This document shows, piece by piece, positions 25,259 through 34,160 of a stretch of 64,000 nucleotides of DNA. Numbering within the stretch: position 1 is the first letter of the stretch; each line of letters starts with the position of its first letter. The notes beneath the pieces are model-generated. The model ran no database searches. It was not told the origin of the DNA and saw nothing but the letters and a program-made list of their open reading frames with translations. Origin of the DNA: Janibacter indicus (GTDB taxonomy: Bacteria > Actinomycetota > Actinomycetes > Actinomycetales > Dermatophilaceae); contig NZ_FWXN01000006.1 of assembly GCF_900176385.1 (NCBI RefSeq), positions 62,001 to 126,000 on the forward strand. The letters are read 5' to 3'. Position numbers and translations under genes: made by a program.

Positions 25259-27412
25259 TCAGTCGCCGGCACCGGCCCACAGGACGAGCAGCGCCGGCGC
25301 GAGGACGAGAGCTGCCGCAGCCGGGATCGCGGTGCCCGAGTCGTTGAGCAGGAAGCCCACGGTGAGCGCGACGACGAGACCGATGAGTCCCACGCGCAGG
25401 GCCGGGTATGCCGCCAGGACGGGCTGGATCCGTTGCCCCGCAGCGCTGTCCGGCCGCGCCAGCACCCAGATGACGGCGACGAGGACGACCGGCACGAGCA
25501 GCGCGGTCCGCTCCGGCCCGAGGAGCAGGTCGACATTGGTCTCGAGCTTGCGCACGAGGATCCCCCACGCGTCGCCAGCGAGCAGGCTGCCGAAGAAGCG
25601 TCCCAGGTGGGTGCGCGACTCCTCGGGACGCAGCCAGTCCAGCCCGGCCATCGCGAGGAAGCCGACGACCGTCGCGACCCCGATCGCCAGGACCTTGCCC
25701 CAGCCGAGCCGGACCCCCGCCACGGCCAGCACGAGGTAGCCGACGGACGGGATGAGCGCGAGCGCGCCCCCGCCGTCGGCTCCGAGCCAGGCGTCGACGA
25801 CGAAGGTCGCGCCCCCCACGACCGCGACGACCAGCGCAGCCGTCCGCCGGCGCCCCGCCGCGACGAAGGGGGAGGCCAGCGCCGCCATGAGGAAGAAGGC
25901 CGCCGCGACGAAGATCGCGAAGGGCACGTTGCCGAAGCCGTGGAAGCGGCCGCCGTCGAGGGGCAGCAGACCGAGGACGGACAGCATCGTCATGCGCCCG
26001 CCGAGGAGCAGGTCGACGGCGAGCAGACCCCACGTCACGCCGGCGACGGTCCCGACGGCGACGAGCGCCGCCCGTCGTGGCCCGCCCGACGCTCCCTCGT
26101 CACCGGGCCAGCGCCGCTGGACGAGCAGCACGACCACCAGCACCAGCGCCAGCAGGGCCAGGTCGATGACGACCAGCCGCAGGACGAACCCGCCCATGGC
26201 AGAAGGCGTGTCGAACCACCGGGTGAGCGTCAGCAGGTAGGTCGAGGCGGGCACCGCCATCGCCGCCAGGGCGACGACGCCGACGGCACGACGGACGACG
26301 GGGCGGCGGGACCGCGGGCCCAGCGCCCCGCCGAGCCCGGCGATGACGAGCAGCCCGGCGAGCCCGAGGCCGAAGCCCCGGAAGAAGGGCGGGATGACCT
26401 CGTCGGCCGCGCGCAGCTGGGCGTCGTCGTCGACGAGCGAGGCGCGCCGGTCCTCGTAGGCGCCGTCGTCGAGGACCGGCACGAGCATTCGGCCGGTGAC
26501 CCGGTCGGGGGGCGTCAGCCCGGCGAGCGCGAGCGTCGTGTGGGTGACGTCGGCGACCTGGGCCATCTCGTCGCGGGTCGTCGAGTCGGAGTGCAGCCAG
26601 CCCGGCTCGACGTCGGCGCCGTGCATCGCGAGCACCCGCAGCCCGGGCTTCCCGCCGTCGTCGGAGAGGCCGGCGAGGATGACGACCGTGTCGCCGTCGA
26701 CCGACGCGACGACGTCGGCGACGGTGCGGTCGACCGCCGCGACCTGCTGGGCCCGGACCCCGTCGGGCACCGTGATCGCGGGGGCGCCGACGAGGGTGAT
26801 CGGGCACGGCTCGTTGATCCCCGCCCTCCCGGACCAGCCGCCGCCGGCGTGGTCGACGACGGCCAGGACCGACCCCGGTCCGCTGCCGGAGACGCAGACG
26901 CCCGCCTCCTCGGCGGTCTCGCCGAGCGTCCCGATCTGCGCGTCGAAGCCCTGCTGGGAGATCCGCTGCGACAGGTCGGCCCAGTACTGCGGGTCCATCT
27001 CGACGGTCGTGAGGTCGGACGAGCTGTCGACCTGCGGCAGGGCGCTGCACGTCGGCAGCGCCCGCGGGTCGGCGCGCAGCTGGGCGCGCGTCACGTCGCG
27101 CGGCTCGGCGGCGCGGGTCCCGGCAGACAACCCGAGCCAGCCATCGCTGGGACACGACGTGAAATACGTCGACCGCACGTTGAGGTTGGCCAGGGCCGCC
27201 CCCTTCGCGAAGCTCGTGATCGCCGGCGCGCCCTCCTCGGTCACGTCGCTCCACGACAGGCCGGGGGCGCCGATGACGACGACGTCACGGGGTCCCCCTT
27301 CGTCCTGCGGGGCGGCGGAGGCCGGCGGCACGGCCAGACCCGCGAGGACGAGCAGGGCCAGCAGCAGGGCGGGCGCACCCCGGGGACGAAGGGGGTGACG
27401 TCCGCTGGCCAT
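25259..27412 (-). CDS. membrane protein with alkaline-phosphatase-like external domain
   Basis: A 717-residue protein. A signal peptide (about 10-36) is followed by a 330-residue external domain that starts DVVVIGAPGLSWSDVTEEGAPAI and contains TVVILAGLSDDG, LRVLAMHGADV and THTTLALAGLTPPDRVTGRMLVPV, the pattern of the alkaline-phosphatase/sulfatase fold although the usual metal ligands are not all evident. The C-terminal half has about 11 hydrophobic segments. ATG start at 27412; longer upstream in-frame sequence is antisense to the next gene. It is divergent from a glycosyltransferase gene with 54 bases between. Confidence 0.68.
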   Translation of the reverse strand: MASGRHPLRPRGAPALLLALLVLAGLAVPPASAAPQDEGGPRDVVVIGAPGLSWSDVTEEGAPAITSFAKGAALANLNVRSTYFTSCPSDGWLGLSAGTRAAEPRDVTRAQLRADPRALPTCSALPQVDSSSDLTTVEMDPQYWADLSQRISQQGFDAQIGTLGETAEEAGVCVSGSGPGSVLAVVDHAGGGWSGRAGINEPCPITLVGAPAITVPDGVRAQQVAAVDRTVADVVASVDGDTVVILAGLSDDGGKPGLRVLAMHGADVEPGWLHSDSTTRDEMAQVADVTHTTLALAGLTPPDRVTGRMLVPVLDDGAYEDRRASLVDDDAQLRAADEVIPPFFRGFGLGLAGLLVIAGLGGALGPRSRRPVVRRAVGVVALAAMAVPASTYLLTLTRWFDTPSAMGGFVLRLVVIDLALLALVLVVVLLVQRRWPGDEGASGGPRRAALVAVGTVAGVTWGLLAVDLLLGGRMTMLSVLGLLPLDGGRFHGFGNVPFAIFVAAAFFLMAALASPFVAAGRRRTAALVVAVVGGATFVVDAWLGADGGGALALIPSVGYLVLAVAGVRLGWGKVLAIGVATVVGFLAMAGLDWLRPEESRTHLGRFFGSLLAGDAWGILVRKLETNVDLLLGPERTALLVPVVLVAVIWVLARPDSAAGQRIQPVLAAYPALRVGLIGLVVALTVGFLLNDSGTAIPAAAALVLAPALLVLWAGAGD

Positions 27413-27466
27413 GGACCCACCGTAGTGATCCGGGCCGGGCGGGGAGGCGTCGGACACAATGGCGAC

Positions 27467-28711
27467 ATGCGCCGCCTGAGCCGACCCCACCTGATCCTCG
27501 GGGTCGTCCTCTTCGTGCTCGTCGCGGCCTGGCCGGTGGCGAAGTTCCTCATCTTCTTCCCGCAGGACCAATGGCAGGTCGACGTGCAGGTCTACCGCGA
27601 GGGCGGCCTGTCGGTGCTGCAGGGGCGCGACATCTACGCGCAGATGACCCAGCCGCCGCAGCTACTGCCCTTCACCTACCCGCCGATCGCGGCCTTCCTG
27701 TCCGTCCCGCTGGCCTTCGTCCCCTTCGAGGTGGCGGCCTGGGGGTGGACCATCGCCCAGCTGGCCGCCGACGTCGCGATCGTCTGGTTCGCCTGGTACC
27801 GGCTGCGCGAGCGGGTCGGGGTGTGGGCGCCGGTGCTCGTCGGGGTCGTCGCCGCCGGCTTCCTGTGGACCCAGCCGGTCGGTGACGGGATCCGCTTCGC
27901 CCAGGTCAACGCCTTCCTCGTCCTCGCCTGCCTGCTCGACCTGCAGCGGCCCCGGCAGCGCTGGCTGATGACGGTGCCACCGGGCGTGCTCGTCGGTCTC
28001 GCCATGGCGATCAAGTTGACGCCGGGCGTCTTCGTCATCCACTACCTCGTGGGCAAGCGGTGGCGCGAGGCCGGATGGGCCATCGGGACGGCGACCTTCG
28101 TCTCGCTGGCGGCATGGTTCCTCCTGCCGCAGGCCTCCTTCGCCTTCTGGGGCGGGGCGCTGTCGGACCCGACCCGGCTGGGCCCCAACGAGGGGTCGGC
28201 CAACCAGGCCTTCCGCGCGACGCTCCTGCGGCGTGGCCTCGACGGCCCCGAGCTGCTGCTCGGGTGGGCACCGTGGCTGCTCGTCGTGGGGGTCGCCGTC
28301 TACTGGGTCGCCCGCCGGGCGCACCGCCAGGGCGACTGGGTCGCCGAGGTCGCGGCCGTCGGGCTCGCCGGCTTCCTGCTCTCCCCGGTCTCGTGGGTGC
28401 ACCATCTGCACTGGATCATGGTCATCGTCCCGGCGATCCTCGGCCCATGCGTCGTGCGCTGGCGCCGGCCGGACTGGCCGCGCGTCGCCGCTGCCGCCGT
28501 CGTCGTCGCGTGGTTCGTCTGCACCCTGCCCTTCTGGGGCGTGCTGTGGGTGCGCGCCGACCGGGAGCCGCGCTGGGTCGGCGACCTGCTCCAGGAGGGC
28601 AATGTCATCGGCAGCGTCGTCGTCCTCGTGCTCCTCGCGTGGGCGGTGCGGCGCAGCGACCGTGAGATGACGGCCGCGGAGCCGGAGGCAGCGCCTAGGG
28701 TGACGCCATGA
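27467..28711 (+). CDS. glycosyltransferase 87 family membrane protein
   Basis: A 414-residue polytopic protein with about 10 hydrophobic segments. After the first helix is DQWQVDVQVYREGGLSVLQG, with the Asp-containing loop of GT-C/GT87 mannosyltransferases, followed by FTYPPIAAFLSVPLA; HHLHW is a conserved pair in a later loop. These enzymes add mannose from polyprenyl-phospho-mannose to lipomannan-type glycolipids. The start is the ATG at 27467; a much longer open frame upstream is antisense to the phosphatase-like gene. Its stop overlaps the DUF4446 start as ATGA. Confidence 0.82.
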   Translation: MRRLSRPHLILGVVLFVLVAAWPVAKFLIFFPQDQWQVDVQVYREGGLSVLQGRDIYAQMTQPPQLLPFTYPPIAAFLSVPLAFVPFEVAAWGWTIAQLAADVAIVWFAWYRLRERVGVWAPVLVGVVAAGFLWTQPVGDGIRFAQVNAFLVLACLLDLQRPRQRWLMTVPPGVLVGLAMAIKLTPGVFVIHYLVGKRWREAGWAIGTATFVSLAAWFLLPQASFAFWGGALSDPTRLGPNEGSANQAFRATLLRRGLDGPELLLGWAPWLLVVGVAVYWVARRAHRQGDWVAEVAAVGLAGFLLSPVSWVHHLHWIMVIVPAILGPCVVRWRRPDWPRVAAAAVVVAWFVCTLPFWGVLWVRADREPRWVGDLLQEGNVIGSVVVLVLLAWAVRRSDREMTAAEPEAAPRVTP

Positions 28712-29115
28712 CCGCCGTCGAGATCGCCCTGCTGTGCGGGCTCGTCGTCGCGCTGGCACTCGCCGCCGTCGCGCTGGCCGCCTGCCGGCGGCTCGCGGCA
28801 CGGGTCGCCGAGCTCGAGCACCGCTCACCCGTCGGCGAAGGCGACCTCGCCTCCCTTCGCCACGACATCGCGCAGGCGCTGCGTCACGTGGCGGTCGTGC
28901 GCTACGACGCCTTCGGCGACATGGGCGGGCGGCTGTCCTTTTCCGCGGCGATCATCGACGACGCCGGCGACGGCCTCGTCGTGAGCAGCATCCACGGCCG
29001 CGGGGAGTCGCGGACCTACGCCAAGGGCGTCGTCGGTGGCGATGCCGACGCCACGCTCACCCCGGAGGAGCGCCAGGCGCTCGCCGCGGCCCGCACCGGG
29101 TCACCGGACGCCTGA
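28708..29115 (+). CDS. DUF4446 family protein
   Basis: A 135-residue protein of unknown function: one N-terminal membrane helix (about 4-26), a short coiled segment, then the family core HVAVVRYDAFGDMGGRLSFSAAIIDDAGDGLVVSSIHGRGE followed by RTYAKGV. Length and core match the DUF4446 family of actinobacteria and firmicutes. It is coupled to the preceding membrane glycosyltransferase by an ATGA overlap and followed 30 bases later by pheA. Confidence 0.85.
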   Translation: MTAVEIALLCGLVVALALAAVALAACRRLAARVAELEHRSPVGEGDLASLRHDIAQALRHVAVVRYDAFGDMGGRLSFSAAIIDDAGDGLVVSSIHGRGESRTYAKGVVGGDADATLTPEERQALAAARTGSPDA

Positions 29116-29145
29116 CCCCCTTCGTCCGTCACCAGGAGGAGAGAG

Positions 29146-30078
29146 ATGACCCGCTACGCCTACCTCGGCCCCGAGGGCACCTTCACCCAGCAGGCGCTGC
29201 TGTCGTGGGTGGCCGACGCGGAGCACGAGCAGGTGCCGCTCGGGTCGGTCGACGCGGCCCTCGACGCGCTGCGCTCGGGCGAGGTCGACGCGGCGGTCGT
29301 CCCGATCGAAAACTCCGTCGAAGGGGGTGTCTCGGCCACCCTCGACGCCCTCGCCTCGGGTGACCCGCTCGTCATCGTCGGCGAGGTCCTCGTGCCGATC
29401 ACCTTCGTCGCATGCGCCCGGCCGGGCACCACGCTGGCCGCGGCGCGCGCCATCGGCACCCACAGCCACGCGTGGGCACAGGTCCGCGGATGGGCCGGCA
29501 AGGCTGCGCCGCAGGCGATCTACGTCCCGACGCTGTCGACGGCGTCGGCGGCCAAGGACCTGGCCGAGCACCCGGGCGAGGTCGGCTACGACGTCGCGGT
29601 GTGCGCGCCGATCGCGGCCGAGCACTTCGGGCTCGAGGTCGTCGGGCACGACATCGGTGACATGACCAATGCGGTGACCCGCTTCGTCGTCGTCTCCCGG
29701 CCCGACTGGCTCCCGGCGCCCACCGGACGCGACAAGACGACGGTCGTGCTCTACCAGCGCAGCGACCGCGCGGGCGGGCTGCTCGAGCTGCTCGAGCAGT
29801 TCGCCGTCCGCGGGATCAACATGACCCGGCTCGAGTCGCGGCCGACGAAGGAGTCGATGGGCTCCTACTGCTTCTCCATCGACCTCGAGGGGCACGTGCA
29901 GGACGAGCGGGTGGGCGCGGCGCTGATGAGCCTGCACCGGGTGTGCGCCGACGTGCGCTTCCTCGGGTCCTACCCGGCCGCCGCCGGCACCCCGATCTCG
30001 GTCGACCCGATCACGAGCGACGCGGCCTTCGTCGCCGCGCGGGAGTGGCTCGACCGGCTGCGCCGGCTGGGCGGATGA
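29146..30078 (+). CDS. pheA: prephenate dehydratase
   Basis: A 310-residue monofunctional enzyme that makes phenylpyruvate from prephenate in phenylalanine synthesis. The PDT domain starts YLGPEGTFTQQAL; IPIENSVEGGVSATLDAL and NAVTRFVVV (the catalytic Thr of the TRF motif) are present. The regulatory ACT domain occupies about 195-275, with GLLELLEQFAVRGINMTRLESRPTKE, where ESRP binds phenylalanine for feedback inhibition. AGGAGGAGAG precedes the ATG. It is the last gene of the run from 27467. Confidence 0.94.
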   Translation: MTRYAYLGPEGTFTQQALLSWVADAEHEQVPLGSVDAALDALRSGEVDAAVVPIENSVEGGVSATLDALASGDPLVIVGEVLVPITFVACARPGTTLAAARAIGTHSHAWAQVRGWAGKAAPQAIYVPTLSTASAAKDLAEHPGEVGYDVAVCAPIAAEHFGLEVVGHDIGDMTNAVTRFVVVSRPDWLPAPTGRDKTTVVLYQRSDRAGGLLELLEQFAVRGINMTRLESRPTKESMGSYCFSIDLEGHVQDERVGAALMSLHRVCADVRFLGSYPAAAGTPISVDPITSDAAFVAAREWLDRLRRLGG

Positions 30079-30141
30079 GGCTCGCGCTGCCGCAGGCGGT
30101 GAGCCGGTGCGGGCGGCGGCAGCCGCGCGTCATTGACCCAC

Positions 30142-30250
30142 CTGGTGGAGCAGGAGCGTAGTGCGCTGGCCGGGCTCGGCTCACGTCGCCACCGCCCCCG
30201 GGTCCGGCGACCACCGGGCCCCTCAACCCACGACGCCGCTGCTCCACCAG
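30142..30250. repeat. widely spaced 12-bp inverted repeat between pheA and the esterase gene
   Basis: CTGGTGGAGCAG (30142-30153) and its inverted copy CTGCTCCACCAG (30239-30250) flank an 85-base GC-rich spacer in the region between the convergent pheA and esterase genes. No U-tract follows. It may fold into a large hairpin that ends both transcripts, or be the ends of a small mobile remnant. Confidence 0.3.
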
Positions 30251-30261
30251 ACGGGTCACGC

Positions 30262-31215
30262 TCACCGACCCGCCAGCACGCCCTCGCACCAGTCGAGCAG
30301 CCGGGTCATCAGCCCGGCCGACTCGGGCAGCCGTGCGTCGGACAGGTACGAGTGCCACATCCCCTCGGCGAGCACGAGGTCCGCGTCGCCACCGGCGGCC
30401 CGCCACGCGGTGTGGATCCGGGCGGTGTCCGAGAGGAAGAGGTCGCGCGTGCCGGTCGTGAAGATCGCCGGCGGCAGCGCTTCGCCCGACCAGTCGGCGT
30501 GCACCGGGGAGACGAGCGGGTCGCGCAGGTCCGCCGACCCGGCATAGGCCCGCGCGAAGCGCTCCTGCTGCCCGCGCCAGCGCAGGTAGGCGTCGCGCCG
30601 TTCGTTGACGCGATAGGAGTCGCCCTCCCCTGCCAGGTCTCCGAAGGGGGTCAACCCCACCACCCCGAGCGGCAGCGGCAGGTCCTCGCCGGCCGCACGC
30701 TGCTGCCGGATCCGTTGCAGCACACCGAGGGCCAGGTTGGCACCGGCGGAGACGCCACCGAGCAGCACGCGCGGCCCGCGCTCGCGCACCCCGGCCTCGT
30801 AGGCCGCCAGGCAGTGCTCGATGGCCACCGGGAAGCGCGCCTCGGGCGCGAGCGGGTACTCGACCGAGACGACCGGGCGCCCGAGCCCGGCCGCGAGCCG
30901 CAGCCCGGTCCCGTCATGCGCCGACCCCCAGCAGAAGCCGCCCCCGTGCACCCACAGCACCCACGCCCCCTCAGTTCGCATTGCCCTACGGCAATGCGAA
31001 CTCGTCAGCACCAGGTCCCCGCGGACATCGCGCTCGACCTCGACCCCCAGGGCAGCGCGATCCGCCTCAAATCCGGCAAGGCGGGCCTCGGCCCCCTTCG
31101 TCCGCAGCCAGCGGGTGATCCGGGGCGTGAGCGGCCACCGGTGCACGCGGTTGTCCGCCTCGTCCGCCGCCGCAACGGCCACCGAGCTCACCGTCGGCGG
31201 GAACCACGGCTTCAC
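30262..31215 (-). CDS. alpha/beta hydrolase (HSL-type esterase)
   Basis: A 317-residue esterase of the hormone-sensitive-lipase family. The oxyanion motif is WVHGGGFCWG, the nucleophile GGVSAGANL, and GMWHSY near the C-terminus probably holds the catalytic His. GTG start overlapping the acyltransferase stop as GTGA, so it is the last of five packed genes. A 30-bp palindrome (30973-31002), a copy of the element at 8339, lies in frame in the gene and adds about ten residues (SSHCRRAMRT) just before the oxyanion motif; the reading frame stays open. Confidence 0.85.
   Translation of the reverse strand: MKPWFPPTVSSVAVAAADEADNRVHRWPLTPRITRWLRTKGAEARLAGFEADRAALGVEVERDVRGDLVLTSSHCRRAMRTEGAWVLWVHGGGFCWGSAHDGTGLRLAAGLGRPVVSVEYPLAPEARFPVAIEHCLAAYEAGVRERGPRVLLGGVSAGANLALGVLQRIRQQRAAGEDLPLPLGVVGLTPFGDLAGEGDSYRVNERRDAYLRWRGQQERFARAYAGSADLRDPLVSPVHADWSGEALPPAIFTTGTRDLFLSDTARIHTAWRAAGGDADLVLAEGMWHSYLSDARLPESAGLMTRLLDWCEGVLAGR
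30973..31002. repeat. 20-bp palindromic element inserted in frame in the esterase gene
   Basis: The core GCATTGCCCTACGGCAATGC (30978-30997) is identical to the two intergenic copies at 8339-8401; here the stem is extended to 13 bp by AGTTC/GAACT. It lies within the esterase coding sequence and is read as SSHCRRAMRT without breaking the frame, a behaviour like that of the palindromic elements found inside genes of Rickettsia. Confidence 0.8.
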
Positions 31216-32240
31216 AGGTGCTCGCGCCCGCTGATCCGGGTGTCGACCCAGTGGTTGACCTCGCCCCACCGCGCGTCGAGCCACTCGGCGACCGCGTCGC
31301 CGTCGGTCGGCACGTCCTCGCTGCGATAGGTGCGGCCCCGGATGAGCAGCCGGTTGCGGAAGGGCACGGCCCGGATCACCGCGGCCGGCCCCGAGATCAT
31401 GTCGAGCCCGGTGTGCGAGATGACCATGACATCGGCGTCGGGCGCGTGCTGACGCATCGACGCGACGCCGCGGGAGCGAGCTTCGAGCACCCACGGCCTC
31501 GAGACCGCGGTGGCGAGCCGGTCGGCCTCGCCCGCCGCCTTGAGCCTCCGCAGCTGGTCCTCGTGCCGCTCGCGGGTCCAGTTGCGCCCCTCGGGGAAGA
31601 TGAGCATCGCGTCCTTGGCCGAGAGGGTCGAGGCGAGCGTCGCGACCCCCTTGGTCCGGTCGTCGCCGGCGCCGGAGCGCGAGGGCACGAAGTAGGAGTC
31701 GAGCCGCTGCAGCACCATCGCGATGCCCGGGTCCCAGAGCATCGCGTCGGCGAGGACGATCCGCGGGATCCGCCCGGCCGTGCCCGCGAGCAGCCAGGCG
31801 ATGGCGAGCGAGTCGGCGGGGCCGGCGTGCCGGGAGATGACGACGAGCGGGTGGCCGGGGCGTCCCACGGTCATCTCACCCTCGATCTCGATGTGGAAGC
31901 CGACGACCTTCTTGGCCGTGTAGAGCACGTTGTTGAGGGCGCGCTGGATCAGGGCGAGGTGGTCGGCGTCCCACGTCGGGCTCGTACCGCGCGGCGAGCG
32001 CAGCCGCAGGTACCAGCACTCGACGACGAGGCCGATGTCCTCCCACATGATGTAGACGGTGAGGAAGAGGCAGCGCAGCAGCGCGAGGTGCCGGTCCCAC
32101 GGCCACAGCAGCAGCAGGAAGGGCACGAGCACGAGGAAGAGCAGCGACATGACGATGCCGAAGAGCGGGTAGATCGCCTGCAGGACGATCCGCAGCCACA
32201 GCGGCGGCGCCGGGAGCGAAGGGAGGGCACTGATCCTCAT
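31212..32240 (-). CDS. 1-acyl-glycerol-3-phosphate acyltransferase-like protein
   Basis: A 342-residue membrane-linked acyltransferase (PlsC fold). Two hydrophobic segments lie within residues 15-60. The catalytic HX4D is altered in context: VVISRHAGPADSLAI (His and Asp near 138-143); LIFPEGRNWTRERH is the substrate-binding motif III. The length and motif suggest a lysophospholipid acyltransferase. The ATG overlaps the patatin stop (ATGA) and the stop overlaps the esterase start (GTGA), a tightly coupled lipid-enzyme trio. Confidence 0.85.
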   Translation of the reverse strand: MRISALPSLPAPPLWLRIVLQAIYPLFGIVMSLLFLVLVPFLLLLWPWDRHLALLRCLFLTVYIMWEDIGLVVECWYLRLRSPRGTSPTWDADHLALIQRALNNVLYTAKKVVGFHIEIEGEMTVGRPGHPLVVISRHAGPADSLAIAWLLAGTAGRIPRIVLADAMLWDPGIAMVLQRLDSYFVPSRSGAGDDRTKGVATLASTLSAKDAMLIFPEGRNWTRERHEDQLRRLKAAGEADRLATAVSRPWVLEARSRGVASMRQHAPDADVMVISHTGLDMISGPAAVIRAVPFRNRLLIRGRTYRSEDVPTDGDAVAEWLDARWGEVNHWVDTRISGREHL

Positions 32241-33064
32241 CGCGTGGTCCCGTCGAGGTAGGCGCTCGTCGCGTCGAAGGCCCGGGACATCCGGTCCTCG
32301 ACCTTGGCCATGGTGCCCCGGCCGAGCGGTACCGACGTCGTCGGTGCCTTGTCGGTGCCGCTCGGCAGCACGTGCAGGCGCACCGAGTCGGGAACCTCGG
32401 CGATCTCCTCGACGAAGCGGTGCCGCCGCGCGATCTCGAAGGCCACCAGACCGACGTCGAGCGGGTTGGTCGGCGCGGAGAGCAGCTGCTCGACCCGGCC
32501 GACCTGCAGCACGTGGATCTCGGTGGCGCCCAGGGCGATCGCCCGCCCGACCGGGATCGAGTGGACGAGCCCGCCGTCGTAGTAGTGCGCCCCGTCGATC
32601 TCGACCGGCGCGAAGAGACCCGGCACCGCGCAGCTCGCGGCGACCGCCGTGGCGATCGGCCCGGCGGTGAACCACCGCGAGGCCGAGCTCTCGATCTCGG
32701 CGGCGACGCACTGGAAGGGCACCGGCAGGTCCTCGATGAGGTCGACCCCGAGGTGGCGCTGGACGAGCCCGGGGATCAGCCCGCGTCGCATGACGTGGGT
32801 GCCGTGGCGCGCGAAGCGCGCGGCCTGACGGACCGGGCTCTCGCTCATCTCGCCCGAGCGGACGACGTCGCGCCACAGCTCCTCGAGCCGGGCCACGCCG
32901 TCGGCGGTGGGGTCGGCGGCGACGAAGGCGCCGTTGACCGAGCCGATGCTCGTGCCGACGACCAGGTCGGGGGTGATGCCCGCGGCGAGGAGCGCGCGCA
33001 GCATGCCGACCTGCGTGGCTCCGAGGACACCGCCTCCGCCGAGGACGAAGGCGGTCGTGGACAT
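32237..33064 (-). CDS. patatin-like phospholipase family protein
   Basis: A 275-residue serine hydrolase. FVLGGGGVLGATQVGML gives the glycine-rich oxyanion loop, GTSIGSVNGAF the nucleophile Ser (near residue 38) and YYDGGLVHSIP the catalytic Asp in the DGG motif, so the Ser-Asp dyad is complete. It belongs to the RssA-like bacterial patatins. Its start lies 10 bases after the transglutaminase stop and its own stop overlaps the acyltransferase start. Confidence 0.9.
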   Translation of the reverse strand: MSTTAFVLGGGGVLGATQVGMLRALLAAGITPDLVVGTSIGSVNGAFVAADPTADGVARLEELWRDVVRSGEMSESPVRQAARFARHGTHVMRRGLIPGLVQRHLGVDLIEDLPVPFQCVAAEIESSASRWFTAGPIATAVAASCAVPGLFAPVEIDGAHYYDGGLVHSIPVGRAIALGATEIHVLQVGRVEQLLSAPTNPLDVGLVAFEIARRHRFVEEIAEVPDSVRLHVLPSGTDKAPTTSVPLGRGTMAKVEDRMSRAFDATSAYLDGTTR

Positions 33065-33074
33065 GGGCGTCAGA

Positions 33075-34160
33075 TTACTGGGCGGGGGTGTCGGCCCGCG
33101 GGTCGGAACCGTCCTGGGGGATGACGTCGACGCCGACCTTGAGGCTGGAGCCACCCCCTTCGCCGAAGATCACGCCCTTGAGCGGCGAGACGTCGCGGAA
33201 GTCGCGCCCCCACCCCGTGACGATGTAGCGCGAGTCGGCGAAGTGGTTGTTGGTCGGGTCGAGGTCGACCCAGTCGCCGTCGGGCGTCATCGCCGCGACC
33301 CACGCGTGCGAGGCGTCGGAGCCCTGGAGCTTGACCTTGCCCGGCGCCGGTCGGGTCTCGATGTAGCCCGAGACGTAGCGGCCGGGGATGCCGACGGCGC
33401 GCAGGCACCCGGCGGCGAGGTGGGCGAAGTCCTGGCAGACGCCTTCGCGCTGGGCGAGCAGCTCGGGCAGCGTCGTCTTGACGCTCGTCGTGCCCTTGGC
33501 ATAGCGGAAGTCGCGGTAGATGTCGGCGTAGAGCGCCACGAGAGCCTCGCCGAAGGGCCGGTCCGGCGGCAGGATGCCGGCCGAGTAGGCGACGACCTCG
33601 GGCGCGATCTCGACGAGCGCGGACGGCAGGAGGTACTGGGCGGCTTCGGCGCGGTCGATGCCCTCACCCGCCGCGAGCAGCTCGGCGGCCTCGGCGACGG
33701 TCCACTGGCCCAGCCGCTCCATGTCGGGGGCCGGCCACTCGATCTCCATGAGGCTGACCTTGTTGACGTCGAGGACCGTGTGCGGCGTGCGCACCTCGTA
33801 GAAGCTCGAGTGGTTGCCGAAGTGGTCGACGTGTTCGGTGAGGATGTGCGGCTCCGGCGAGATCTCCACCCGGTGCTCGAGGACGCGCTGCTGCCCGGTC
33901 TCCCTGGGGCGCAGCAGCGCCCGGCCGAAGGAGTCGGTGACGTACTCCTCGTAGGTGTAGGTCGTGCGGTGGCGCACCTCGTACTGACGAAGGGTGTGGT
34001 GCTCCGGCTTGATCACGGGGACCGTGGGGTCGCCGGTGGCGACCGGCTCGGGAGCCGGCGGCCGCTCGGGGACGGAGGACTCCCCCTTCGGCTTGACGAC
34101 GTCAGGCGTGGACTCGTCGGCGGGGGGCTGCTCGTCGGCAGGCTGCTCGTCGGTGCTCAC
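33075..34160 (-). CDS. transglutaminase family protein
   Basis: A 361-residue cytoplasmic protease-like or transamidating protein. Residues 1-55 are an acidic, Pro-rich unique extension. The N-terminal beta region (YEVRHRTTYTYEEYVTDSFGRALLRPR) and the transglutaminase core follow, with the triad Cys in REGVCQDFAHLAAG (near 250), His in SDASHAWVAA and Asp in WVDLDPTNNH. GTG start after GGAGGAG and overlapping the ATP-grasp gene stop. The pairing with ATP-grasp and alpha-E domains is a conserved bacterial cassette thought to make and trim an unknown peptide. Confidence 0.9.
   Translation of the reverse strand: MSTDEQPADEQPPADESTPDVVKPKGESSVPERPPAPEPVATGDPTVPVIKPEHHTLRQYEVRHRTTYTYEEYVTDSFGRALLRPRETGQQRVLEHRVEISPEPHILTEHVDHFGNHSSFYEVRTPHTVLDVNKVSLMEIEWPAPDMERLGQWTVAEAAELLAAGEGIDRAEAAQYLLPSALVEIAPEVVAYSAGILPPDRPFGEALVALYADIYRDFRYAKGTTSVKTTLPELLAQREGVCQDFAHLAAGCLRAVGIPGRYVSGYIETRPAPGKVKLQGSDASHAWVAAMTPDGDWVDLDPTNNHFADSRYIVTGWGRDFRDVSPLKGVIFGEGGGSSLKVGVDVIPQDGSDPRADTPAQ

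Noticed and set aside
25133-28711. very long plus-strand frame of about 1190 codons
   Set aside because: Its first two thirds are the antisense of the phosphatase-like gene; only the part from 27467 reads as a protein (GT87).
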